This document shows, piece after piece, positions 7,921-13,815 of a stretch of 18,099 nt of DNA. The position numbers were made by a program, and so were the translations under genes. The number at the start of each line of letters is the position of its first letter. Position 1 is the stretch's first letter. The notes under the pieces are model-generated. The model searched no databases. It saw only the letters and a list, made by a program, of their open reading frames with translations, and was not told the DNA's origin. Origin of the DNA: Clostridia bacterium (GTDB lineage: Bacteria > Bacillota > Clostridia > TANB77 > CAG-508); NCBI GenBank assembly GCA_900759015.1, contig CAAEUE010000008.1, positions 1 to 18,099 of the forward strand, written 5' to 3'.

Positions 7921-9179
7921 TATCCTGTTGGTTTAACATTTGATTTTTTTCTTTTACCTTTTTGCTTCTTTTTTTTATTTGGCTTTTCAAATAATATAAA
8001 TATTAAAGCAATTATAGCTATTGCAATAACTATATATAAAACATAAGATTTCTTTACATCATTTCCAGCTTTTAAATTAACTGTATATTGTATGTTGTCC
8101 ACAGTATATGTTGCAGTACCAACTATAGTATCTTTTTTTATTGGTGCTTGTAAATCTTCATTTAAAGTTATTTCTGGCTCTATAGTATTATTAAGTTTAT
8201 CATTAGTAACTATTGTATTAACTCCTGTTTCAGCAATTAGATTTAAATTTTTAGTAGCAGAAGTTGCATTTTTAACATCTATTGTACTTACAATATCACC
8301 AGATTTTACAACATCTTTTCTAGAAAAATTATCAAATCCATAATTAAATAGAGTTTTAACATCATTATATCTATTATTATCCGTATTTGACTTTAAAACA
8401 ACAGCAATTAAATTTTTATCATCTTTAGTTGCAGATGATATTAAACAATTACCAGCAGGAGTGGTAAATCCTGTTTTTATTCCAATGGCGTATTCGTAAT
8501 AATTTTCACTTTGTTTCTTTATTAAATCATTTGTTGTTATAAGAGTTCTATCTATTCTAGAATATTTATTTGAACTAGGTAAAGTATATGAAGCAGTAGA
8601 TACAATTTGTCTAAATGTATCATTTTTCATTGCTTCTTGTGCTATAAGTGATAAATCATAAGCTGTTGTATAGTGGTTGTCGTCATGAACTCCATTTGGA
8701 TTAACAAAATGTGTATTTTTACAACCTAATTCAACTGCTTTAGTATTCATCATAGAAGCAAAGCTATCTATACTTCCTGCAACATGTATGGCTAGTACAT
8801 TGGCCGCTTCATTTGAGGAAGGGAGTAATAAAGCATAAAGTAAATCTTTTATAGTTAATTCTTCACCCATTACCAATAAATCAGTAGAATAACCTGATGG
8901 AACAGATGTAATTGCTTCAGCTGTAACAGTTGCAATATCATCTAGCTTACAATTTTCTAATGTTAATAAAGCTGTCATAATTTTTGTTGTACTTGCCGGT
9001 TCTCTCTTTTCGTATGCTGATTTCTCGTACAATACTTTGCCTGTATCACCATCAATTAAAATTGCAGATTCTGCATTAATATTTAAGTTATTATTATCTG
9101 CTAAAGTTCTTACGGGTAGTAGGATTGATAAACCTAATATGCAAGCCATTAAGCATAAAATAAATTTTTTGAATTTCAT
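7905..9179 (-). CDS. D-alanyl-D-alanine carboxypeptidase (penicillin-binding protein, peptidase S11)
   Basis: This enzyme removes the terminal D-Ala from peptidoglycan stem peptides at the outer face of the membrane. The 424-residue protein has a signal peptide (about 1-27, MKFKKFILCL then a hydrophobic core). It also has all three serine-acyl-enzyme motifs: S63-T-T-K66, S121-S-N123 and K235-T-G237. A C-terminal beta domain (about 285-375) follows. It ends in a membrane span (about 379-397) and a 27-residue Lys/Arg-rich tail; the membrane anchor is more span-like than the amphipathic helix of classic PBP5. It belongs to the DacA/DacF group, and I do not choose a symbol. The start has AAAGGAG on the minus strand. 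It is divergent from comEA and convergent with rsfS. Confidence 0.93.
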   Translation of the reverse strand: MKFKKFILCLMACILGLSILLPVRTLADNNNLNINAESAILIDGDTGKVLYEKSAYEKREPASTTKIMTALLTLENCKLDDIATVTAEAITSVPSGYSTDLLVMGEELTIKDLLYALLLPSSNEAANVLAIHVAGSIDSFASMMNTKAVELGCKNTHFVNPNGVHDDNHYTTAYDLSLIAQEAMKNDTFRQIVSTASYTLPSSNKYSRIDRTLITTNDLIKKQSENYYEYAIGIKTGFTTPAGNCLISSATKDDKNLIAVVLKSNTDNNRYNDVKTLFNYGFDNFSRKDVVKSGDIVSTIDVKNATSATKNLNLIAETGVNTIVTNDKLNNTIEPEITLNEDLQAPIKKDTIVGTATYTVDNIQYTVNLKAGNDVKKSYVLYIVIAIAIIALIFILFEKPNKKKKQKGKRKKSNVKPTGYYKAR

Positions 9180-9207
9180 AATTTTACTCCTTTATAAGAA
9201 TATATAT

Positions 9208-9236
9208 ATAATATATTATATTTCGACAAATTTCAA
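9208..9236 (-). promoter_or_regulatory. Promoter of the carboxypeptidase gene
   Basis: On the minus strand TTGAAA (9236-9231), a 17-base spacer and TATTAT (9213-9208) lie about 30 bases upstream of the ATG, which has its AAAGGAG between. Confidence 0.6.
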
Positions 9237-9277
9237 TCTTTTTTTTATGGAATTAAAAAAATAGAATAGGAGGATAA

Positions 9278-9952
9278 ATGAACAATATTAATTTTAAGGA
9301 AAATAAGACAATAATTGTAATTATTTCTATAATAATTATTATCTTTTTATGTATGTTTTTTTATACGCGTATCAATATGGAAAACGAATATAATGAGATA
9401 AGTAATTATGATATATTACAAAATGAAACAAATATTGAGATAGAACAAGAAGAAACGACAAAAATTATAATACATGTTACAGGAGCAGTAAAAAATGAAG
9501 GGATAGTGCAAATAGAAGAAGGTGGAAGAATTGCGGATGCAGTAGATGCAGCCAATGTTTTTTCTGAAGATGCTGATATTTCTCAAATAAATTTAGCATA
9601 TCAATTGGAAGACGGGCAAAAGATATATATTCCAAGTATTAATGATGAAAAAATTGATGGAGCGGAAAAAGTGCTTCAAAAAGAATATGTAACAGATGAA
9701 GCAGGTGATGATGTAATATTAGAAGATGAAATATCAAATGTAAAAATCAAGAAAAATGAAAAAATAAATATAAATACAGCAGACCAAAGTGAATTAATAG
9801 AAATACCTGGAGTGGGCGAGGCCACAGCACAAAAGATAATTGAATATAGAGAAACTAATGGAAAATTTAAAAATATAGAAGATATAAAGAATGTAAATGG
9901 AATAGGTAATAGCAAATTTGAAAATATGAAAGAAAAAATTTGTGTAAAATAA
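9278..9952 (+). CDS. comEA: ComEA-like competence protein (SLBB plus helix-hairpin-helix)
   Basis: ComEA binds incoming double-stranded DNA at the outer membrane face during natural transformation. The 224 residues comprise an N-terminal membrane anchor (about 11-29), a polar linker and an SLBB-like domain (about 62-120, with IIHVTGAVKNEGIVQIEEGGRI). An acidic linker and a C-terminal double helix-hairpin-helix domain (about 162-222) follow. ININTADQSELIEIPGVG (163-180) and NGIG (207-210) give the two hairpin signatures. This is the complete domain order of Gram-positive ComEA. AGGAGG lies 5 bases from the ATG. No comEC or comEB is visible next to it, so transformation ability cannot be judged from this window. 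A weak candidate promoter is TCGACA (9223-9228), 17 bases, TATGGA (9246-9251). Confidence 0.9.
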   Translation: MNNINFKENKTIIVIISIIIIIFLCMFFYTRINMENEYNEISNYDILQNETNIEIEQEETTKIIIHVTGAVKNEGIVQIEEGGRIADAVDAANVFSEDADISQINLAYQLEDGQKIYIPSINDEKIDGAEKVLQKEYVTDEAGDDVILEDEISNVKIKKNEKININTADQSELIEIPGVGEATAQKIIEYRETNGKFKNIEDIKNVNGIGNSKFENMKEKICVK

Positions 9953-9961
9953 TTTAAAATA

Positions 9962-9990
9962 TTGATAAAAAATTAAGAATATATTAAAAT
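9962..9990 (+). promoter_or_regulatory. Promoter of the yhbY-like gene
   Basis: TTGATA (9962-9967), a 17-base spacer and TAAAAT (9985-9990) match the sigma-A pattern well, 32 bases before the ATG. No terminator is visible between comEA and this promoter. Confidence 0.6.
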
Positions 9991-10022
9991 ATATACATAG
10001 ATTTATAAAGGAGAGTAATACT

Positions 10023-10313
10023 ATGACAAGTAAACAACGTGCTTACTTGAGGAGTTTATCAAATCATATAGAACCAATATTTCAAGTAGGCAAGATGGGA
10101 ATAAGTGATAATTTAATAAAGCAAGTAAAAGATGCGCTAAAAGCAAGAGAATTAATAAAAATAAAAGTGCTAGAAAGTGTAGAAGCACCAATAAAAGATA
10201 TTGCAGAAGAAATTTCATTACAAACAGATTCTATAATTGTGCAAATAATGGGAAATAAGATAACTTTATATAAAAGAAATAAAGAAAAAACAAAAATTGT
10301 TTTACCAAAATAA
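10023..10313 (+). CDS. yhbY: YhbY-family (CRM domain) RNA-binding protein
   Basis: The 96-residue protein is a stand-alone CRM (CRS1-YhbY) domain, a family linked to 50S ribosome assembly and pre-rRNA binding. It starts MTSKQRAYLRSLSNHIEPIF, followed by V-G-K-M-G (22-26), the GxxG loop used for RNA contact. The helix LIKQVKDALKARELIKIKVL and the strand TDSIIVQIMGNKITLYKR are also diagnostic. Length is normal. AAGGAG lies 8 bases from the ATG, and the gene has its own promoter. It is the last backbone-like gene before the accessory segment. Confidence 0.94.
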   Translation: MTSKQRAYLRSLSNHIEPIFQVGKMGISDNLIKQVKDALKARELIKIKVLESVEAPIKDIAEEISLQTDSIIVQIMGNKITLYKRNKEKTKIVLPK

Positions 10314-10319
10314 AATTTA

Positions 10320-10379
10320 GGGATTTGGGGACACATTCCTTGGGAAGGGATTTAGGGACGTTCCTTAAATCCCTTTTTT
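10320..10379 (+). repeat. Repeat with GGGATTT(A/G)GGGAC half-sites, also a terminator
   Basis: Two direct copies, GGGATTTGGGGAC (10320-10332) and GGGATTTAGGGAC (10347-10359), differ at one base. Both can pair, with one bulge or wobble, with GTTCCTTAAATCCC (10360-10373), which runs into TTTTTT. The second copy plus this arm forms a compact hairpin and T-tract ending yhbY transcription. The short motifs GGGACACATTCCT and GGGACGTTCCT resemble repetitive palindromes that occur many times in some bacterial genomes. That comparison is from memory. Confidence 0.6.
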
Positions 10380-10506
10380 ACGTATATAACAAGGTTAAGT
10401 TACCTATGTCCATGCGATTGAGAACCAATCTGCACATGTGGCGAAGCCACTTTTCTTATTTTAAAAATTTGAATATATGAAAAATTAGCTATTGAAGTTT
10501 TATTAA
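10380..10506. other. Non-coding stretch with a small GC-rich hairpin
   Basis: No gene is visible. GTGGC-GAA-GCCAC (10438-10450) is a perfect short hairpin followed by TTTTCTTATTTT, so it could be a second terminator on the plus strand. The 10405-10450 part is clearly GC-richer than its surroundings, which suggests a fragment of a repeat or insertion. Confidence 0.4.
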
Positions 10507-11238
10507 TTATAAAATGTCTCGTATATAAATTTCATTACCATTGATATCTATAAAACGAAGATTTGGAAAACTTTTTTTCATATAATTATCAGAAAACACT
10601 TTGTCATTTATGAAAGATTCAAATTTACCATGATTTTTTTGTGGTAAATTATAATATTTATCTATAGCTTTTGTTTTATACATAGAAATAGAGTATATAG
10701 TTGCAAATAAATCAAATACTAGAAAAGAAACAACTACAATTTCTACTGTTAATGTTAGTCTATTTGTTAATTTATCAATTATTTTATCTACTAATGGCTT
10801 TAGCCATCTTATTAAGAAAATAGCTAGAATCCCCCAGAATAAAGAATATACAAGAGAAATCCTACCATTTAAATTAAATTTTAGATAAGAGTATTCCCAA
10901 AATCTAGTGCCATATATAGCTTCTAAAGCAAAACTTAAAAAATATTCTAATATACTGCCTAATAGTATTCCATATAAAAATAATTTTATCGGATTATCTT
11001 TGTACTTGTTTAATAAAACTATCAAAAAAACTGCTCCAACACCATAAATCGGACAAAATGGTCCGAAGATTAATCCTTTTCTACTTTCTAATATGCCTGT
11101 AGTTTGATAACAATATACTGTTTCAAGTATAAGACCAGCAATGCTGAATAAGATAAAGTACCAAAGAATTTCATGAATAGAAATTCCTAGTATTTTTATA
11201 TTAAATTTTGATTCTTTTATATCATTATTTGATTTCAT
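10507..11238 (-). CDS. CmpB-like putative ABC transporter permease
   Basis: The 243-residue membrane protein has five hydrophobic segments (about 22-42, 57-76, 84-106, 126-147 and 163-186) and a polar C-terminal tail of about 55 residues. The motifs GLIFGPFCPIYGVGA (55-69), SILEYF (95-100) and FWEYS (113-117), followed by NGRISL (124-129), are those of the CmpB-like family often annotated as a putative ABC transporter permease. No ATPase or binding protein lies next to it, so the transporter label rests only on the family name. The ATG is preceded by AAGGAG on the minus strand. The gene stands alone. Its C-terminal tail seems unconserved, and I see no domain in it. Confidence 0.8.
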   Translation of the reverse strand: MKSNNDIKESKFNIKILGISIHEILWYFILFSIAGLILETVYCYQTTGILESRKGLIFGPFCPIYGVGAVFLIVLLNKYKDNPIKLFLYGILLGSILEYFLSFALEAIYGTRFWEYSYLKFNLNGRISLVYSLFWGILAIFLIRWLKPLVDKIIDKLTNRLTLTVEIVVVSFLVFDLFATIYSISMYKTKAIDKYYNLPQKNHGKFESFINDKVFSDNYMKKSFPNLRFIDINGNEIYIRDIL

Positions 11239-11257
11239 AATACTCCTTAATATAATT

Positions 11258-11263
11258 ATTATA
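11258..11263 (-). promoter_or_regulatory. Extended -10 promoter of the CmpB-like gene
   Basis: On the minus strand TTGT-TATAAT provides a consensus -10 with the TGn extension, about 20 bases upstream of the ATG. No convincing -35 is seen. Confidence 0.45.
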
Positions 11264-11303
11264 ACAAGATATCATAAATTTATTAAAAAGAAAAGAGCTA
11301 AAA

Positions 11304-11350
11304 AATATTCGATATAGATAATTAGGTACAATTATCATATATCGAATATT
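11304..11350 (-). terminator. Long palindromic terminator of the 225-residue ORF
   Basis: The left arm (11304-11323, starting AATATTCGATAT) pairs with the right arm (11330-11350, ending ATATCGAATATT) over about 20 bp with one bulge, around the 6-base loop AGGTAC. On the minus strand it follows the ORF stop by 17 bases and continues into TTTTTT, which fits an intrinsic terminator although the stem is AT-rich. Confidence 0.65.
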
Positions 11351-11367
11351 ATGAGGGGGATAGGTTT

Positions 11368-12045
11368 TTAGTTACAAACAATATGTGGATTTCGTACATT
11401 TTTGAAATGATTTTTGACATATTTGATATGTCCAGTAGAGAGACCTATTAATAACAAATCGTGTATCAGAAATAAGTCTTTAGTCCATATGAAATTGTCT
11501 TTTAGTCTAGACAAGTTATAGAATGAACCTTGTGTTGCTTTGATATGTTCAAAAATATACGAAATATCCTTTTCGTGCTTTTGTAATACACGTAAATCAA
11601 GGTAAAATGTACAGGTTCTAAACCGTACTTTTACTATATTTTTAAATGATGTACGCCGTCTATGGCGCTTTTTGAAAATAATAGCTGACCTCATTATTAT
11701 TTCAATTTTTTCTCTAATTGAGGCAGCAATTCCCAAATTATTATATGACGTTTCAATCTCCTTCTCTAGAAGAGATTTTAAATTATCGTGAGCTTCTTTT
11801 TCTTTCGCCATAAAAGAAGAAGGATCAGGTAATGTAGATATAAGTTGATCCGCTTTATTTTTCTTTATGGCAAGAAGCAGACAGGTAGGTGAACTATCAT
11901 CGGAAATATATGAAGCGATTACAGCTTCAGTAATTTTTTCTGCACCGTATTTATCGATTAATGCTGAAAATTTCTCCAAGTCCTCAAAAGTATAGATGGC
12001 TTTACCATAATAGTGCCACCAATGCATTAAAAGTTCTTTTGTCAT
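11368..12045 (-). CDS. Unrecognised 225-residue protein in a higher-GC segment
   Basis: I do not recognise this protein. The N-terminal half looks helical and soluble (HWWHYYGKAIYTFEDLEKF, then KYGAEKITEAVIASYISD), followed by a charged helical stretch (MAKEKEAHDNLKSLLEKEIE). A strongly basic patch near 123-142 (FKKRHRRRTSFKNIVKVRFR) could bind nucleic acid. The C-terminal third is mixed, with WTKDLFLIHDLLLIGLSTG. No signal peptide or clear membrane span is seen. The start is ATG 12045 with AAAGGA on the minus strand. GC content is about 35 % in the stretch counted, against about 25 % in neighbouring genes, which suggests transfer. It is a single gene with its own terminator, enclosed by a perfect 11-bp inverted repeat. 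A real gene is likely; the function is open. Confidence 0.6.
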   Translation of the reverse strand: MTKELLMHWWHYYGKAIYTFEDLEKFSALIDKYGAEKITEAVIASYISDDSSPTCLLLAIKKNKADQLISTLPDPSSFMAKEKEAHDNLKSLLEKEIETSYNNLGIAASIREKIEIIMRSAIIFKKRHRRRTSFKNIVKVRFRTCTFYLDLRVLQKHEKDISYIFEHIKATQGSFYNLSRLKDNFIWTKDLFLIHDLLLIGLSTGHIKYVKNHFKNVRNPHIVCN

Positions 12046-12058
12046 AAAAATCCTTTCT

Positions 12059-12073
12059 ACTACAATATGTAGT
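12059..12073. promoter_or_regulatory. Small palindrome in the 5' leader of the 225-residue ORF
   Basis: ACTACA-ATA-TGTAGT is a perfect 6-bp dyad with a 3-base centre, located 14-28 bases upstream of the ATG and just before the ribosome site. It may be an operator or an mRNA hairpin; the sequence alone does not decide. Confidence 0.35.
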
Positions 12074-12172
12074 GAAAAAAAGAATCCCCCTCATTACTTG
12101 AAATTTGCTAAACGCTATTAAATTAAACATAAAACTGAATTATGTAAAATAAAAAGCTTGCAAATATTAGAT

Positions 12173-12715
12173 CTATTGATTATCCAACCATTCATAATAT
12201 TTAACTAAGTACTCCCAACAACCTTCTTTATCTGTTATACCATCATAATGATTTTTAACTCTTTTAATAATCTCATCTTTATCAACCCATTTAACTTCAG
12301 AAACTTCTTCGGTTTGAAGTTTTAAACTAGATATATCTATATCTTTGTTTACTATATAATATTCATTAAAATGCTTATTAATGATGTTTTCTTTTTCATT
12401 AACAGAAATTGAACTACCAATGAATAATATATCATCTTTAGTTAAAGTAAAGCCTAATTCTTCTTCTACTTCGAGAATAATTGATTGGAAGCCAAATTCT
12501 CCACTTAGTACATGCCCCCCTGCAGTTATATCCCAACAATTAGGCCATAATTTTTTATTTGGACTACGTTTTTGCAATAAAACTTGTTCTTTAGAATTAA
12601 TAATAAATGCGGTCACAGCCTTATGCCAAAGACCTTTAGAATGGCAAACTTCACGACTTGCAGTTTGGTTTAAATATTCTCCTTTTTCATTAAAAATATC
12701 AAAAATTTCTTCCAT
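12173..12715 (-). CDS. NUDIX hydrolase with an altered Nudix box
   Basis: NUDIX proteins hydrolyse nucleoside-diphosphate-linked substrates. The 180 residues begin EEIFDIFNEKGEYL and contain HKAVTAFIINSKEQVLLQKRS and NCWDITAGGHVLSGE, the pattern of the YfcD/Idi-like subgroup. The Nudix box spans 67-89: Gly67, Glu73, then L81-E-V-E-E-E-L-G-F89. The metal-binding glutamates (82, 85, 86) are present. The usual Arg of REUxEE is Leu81, which may affect the salt bridge that positions the catalytic Glu. The ATG is preceded by AGAGGAG on the minus strand. A consensus promoter lies upstream, divergent from the VbhA/Fic promoter. No partner gene hints at the substrate. Confidence 0.88.
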   Translation of the reverse strand: MEEIFDIFNEKGEYLNQTASREVCHSKGLWHKAVTAFIINSKEQVLLQKRSPNKKLWPNCWDITAGGHVLSGEFGFQSIILEVEEELGFTLTKDDILFIGSSISVNEKENIINKHFNEYYIVNKDIDISSLKLQTEEVSEVKWVDKDEIIKRVKNHYDGITDKEGCWEYLVKYYEWLDNQ

Positions 12716-12744
12716 AATTTACTCCTCTTTTATAGTTTTTTTAA

Positions 12745-12773
12745 ATTATATGTGTACCCTTAATAAAATGCAA
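12745..12773 (-). promoter_or_regulatory. Promoter of the NUDIX gene
   Basis: On the minus strand TTGCAT (12773-12768), a 17-base spacer and TATAAT (12750-12745) lie 30 bases upstream of the ATG: a near-consensus sigma-A promoter. Confidence 0.65.
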
Positions 12774-12812
12774 GAATATTTAAATACGAGTGTATCAAAA
12801 TTTATAGGAATC

Positions 12813-12821
12813 TGTTATAAT
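12813..12821 (+). promoter_or_regulatory. Extended -10 promoter of the VbhA/Fic operon
   Basis: TGT-TATAAT gives a consensus -10 (12816-12821) with a TGn extension, about 43 bases upstream of the VbhA ATG. The -35 (TATCAA at 12793-12798) is poor, as is usual for extended -10 promoters. Confidence 0.5.
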
Positions 12822-12863
12822 ATAAGTAATTTATAATAATAAAAATAAGAAGGGATGAAGCAT

Positions 12864-13058
12864 ATGGAATATTCTGTAGACAAGACAACTAGAAAAGAGC
12901 GAATAAAACTAGTAAAAAAAGCCTTAGCGATTTCTATATCAGGAGCAGATGTGCCAACAGATGAAACGCTAAATCTTACAAAAGAGTATGTTGATGGAAA
13001 AATCGAATTAGAGGAACTTCAAAAGAGAATTATAGATAAATATAATAAAAATAAATAA
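12864..13058 (+). CDS. VbhA-family antitoxin of the Fic pair, with a divergent inhibitory motif
   Basis: This 64-residue helical protein precedes a Fic gene by 11 bases, the standard antitoxin position for class I Fic systems. VbhA-type antitoxins insert a helix with the motif [S/T]xxxE[G/N] into the Fic active site, where the Glu blocks productive ATP binding. From memory of Bartonella VbhA (ALASQRLEG), an ungapped alignment with ALAISISGA (20-28) matches ALA and a downstream Pro. It places Ile23 at the Ser position and Gly27 at the Glu position. No Glu occurs between residues 12 and 34, so the inhibitory Glu appears lost. The C-terminal part (EYVDGKIELEELQKRI) fits the family. ATG 12864 has AAGGG 9 bases upstream; the ATG at 12855 lacks a ribosome site. 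Confidence 0.75.
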   Translation: MEYSVDKTTRKERIKLVKKALAISISGADVPTDETLNLTKEYVDGKIELEELQKRIIDKYNKNK

Positions 13059-13069
13059 GGAGAGTAACT

Positions 13070-13672
13070 ATGAAAGATCCATATATACAAGAAAACGGAA
13101 CTCTAAAAAATAAATTAGGAATAGAAGAGTATGATGATTTAAATAAGGCAGAAAAAGATATAGGATTTGTAAAATTAATCGATGTAAATAAAGCTTTTAA
13201 GAAGAGATATGATGCAGAGTTCTTTAAAACAATACATAAGCATATTTTTGGAGATATTTTTGACTGGGCTGGAGAATTTAGGTCAGTTCCAATTGAAAAA
13301 ATAGAAGTTGTAATACCTGGATTAAGTTTACATTATACTGAGCCAAAGGACATTCCAGAAGAATTAGATTCAGCATTAGATGTTTTAAATAATACTAGTT
13401 GGCAAGGAAAAAACATAGAAGAAATTGCTTCAGAATTCACGCAAGGTTTAGCAAAGATTTGGCGAGTACATCCTTTTAGAGATGGAAACACAAGAACAAC
13501 TTTAGCGTTTGCTGATATTTATGCAAAAGAACATGGATTTCCAATGGATATTTCAATGCTATTAGATCAACTTTCTAGAGTTACAGATGAGAATGGTAGA
13601 ATTAAGAGATATAGCATTAGGGATAAATTTGTATTAGCAGCATTAGATAAAAAAGATTATCCAGAGCCATAA
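13070..13672 (+). CDS. Fic-domain protein, possibly truncated at its C-terminus
   Basis: Fic enzymes usually transfer AMP to Ser, Thr or Tyr of target proteins. The 200 residues contain the FIC motif H134-P-F-R-D-G-N-T-R142, with catalytic His134, phosphate-binding Asp138-Gly139-Asn140 and Arg142. Position 141 is Thr instead of the usual Gly or Lys. The N-terminal TLKNKLGI and DIFDWAGEFR (62-71) are typical of class I Fic proteins. AAGGAG lies 7 bases from the ATG, and the VbhA-like gene directly precedes it. The frame ends at TAA 13670-13672 after YPEP but remains open in phase for 34 more codons with protein-like content, so the stop may be a recent nonsense change. The catalytic core is complete, so activity is still possible. 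Confidence 0.9.
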   Translation: MKDPYIQENGTLKNKLGIEEYDDLNKAEKDIGFVKLIDVNKAFKKRYDAEFFKTIHKHIFGDIFDWAGEFRSVPIEKIEVVIPGLSLHYTEPKDIPEELDSALDVLNNTSWQGKNIEEIASEFTQGLAKIWRVHPFRDGNTRTTLAFADIYAKEHGFPMDISMLLDQLSRVTDENGRIKRYSIRDKFVLAALDKKDYPEP

Positions 13673-13777
13673 CATTTAACTGCCCTAATAAAAACAGCGA
13701 TTCAAGAAGGAATAAGCCAAGAAAAACAAAGACAAGGTAATATATTAGGTGAAAATAAAGAGGACGAAGCAAGGTAA
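13673..13777 (+). pseudogene. In-frame continuation of the Fic reading frame after a TAA
   Basis: After the Fic stop the same frame reads HLTALIKTAIQEGISQEKQR and 14 further residues, ending EDEAR at a second TAA (13775-13777). The content is helical and charged, as in C-terminal tails of Fic proteins, and it ends right where AAAGGAG for the next gene begins. A single substitution to TAA from GAA, CAA or AAA would explain it. Chance openness over 34 codons in AT-rich DNA is also possible. Confidence 0.45.
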
Positions 13778-13815
13778 AGGAGATTAAAATACATAGTATA
13801 AAACGGGGTAATGAA

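Larger units (their letters stand above)
11351..12094. repeat. Perfect 11-bp inverted repeat bracketing one ORF
   Basis: ATGAGGGGGAT at 11351-11361 recurs as its exact reverse complement ATCCCCCTCAT at 12084-12094. Inside both, T-rich stretches follow (aggttttt and tcttttttt), so similarity extends imperfectly. Only one gene, 11368-12045, lies between. Runs of five G are rare in this AT-rich DNA. The arrangement resembles terminal inverted repeats of a small mobile cassette, but no target-site duplication is visible. Confidence 0.45.

Noticed and set aside
10381..10460. Possible tRNA or structured RNA in the GC-richer gap
   Set aside because: Only one 5-bp hairpin is found; there is no cloverleaf, no T-loop GTTC motif with a matching stem, and no known riboswitch pattern.
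12059..12073. BlaI/MecI operator
   Set aside because: Half-sites are similar, but the centre is three bases instead of two and no such regulator lies nearby.
11351..12094. Standard insertion sequence around the unknown ORF
   Set aside because: The ORF shows no DDE, HUH or recombinase motif that I can see and no target duplication is visible, so it is reported only as an inverted-repeat-bracketed ORF.
12855..12863. Upstream ATG for the VbhA-like antitoxin
   Set aside because: No ribosome site precedes it, while AAGGG is correctly spaced for ATG 12864.
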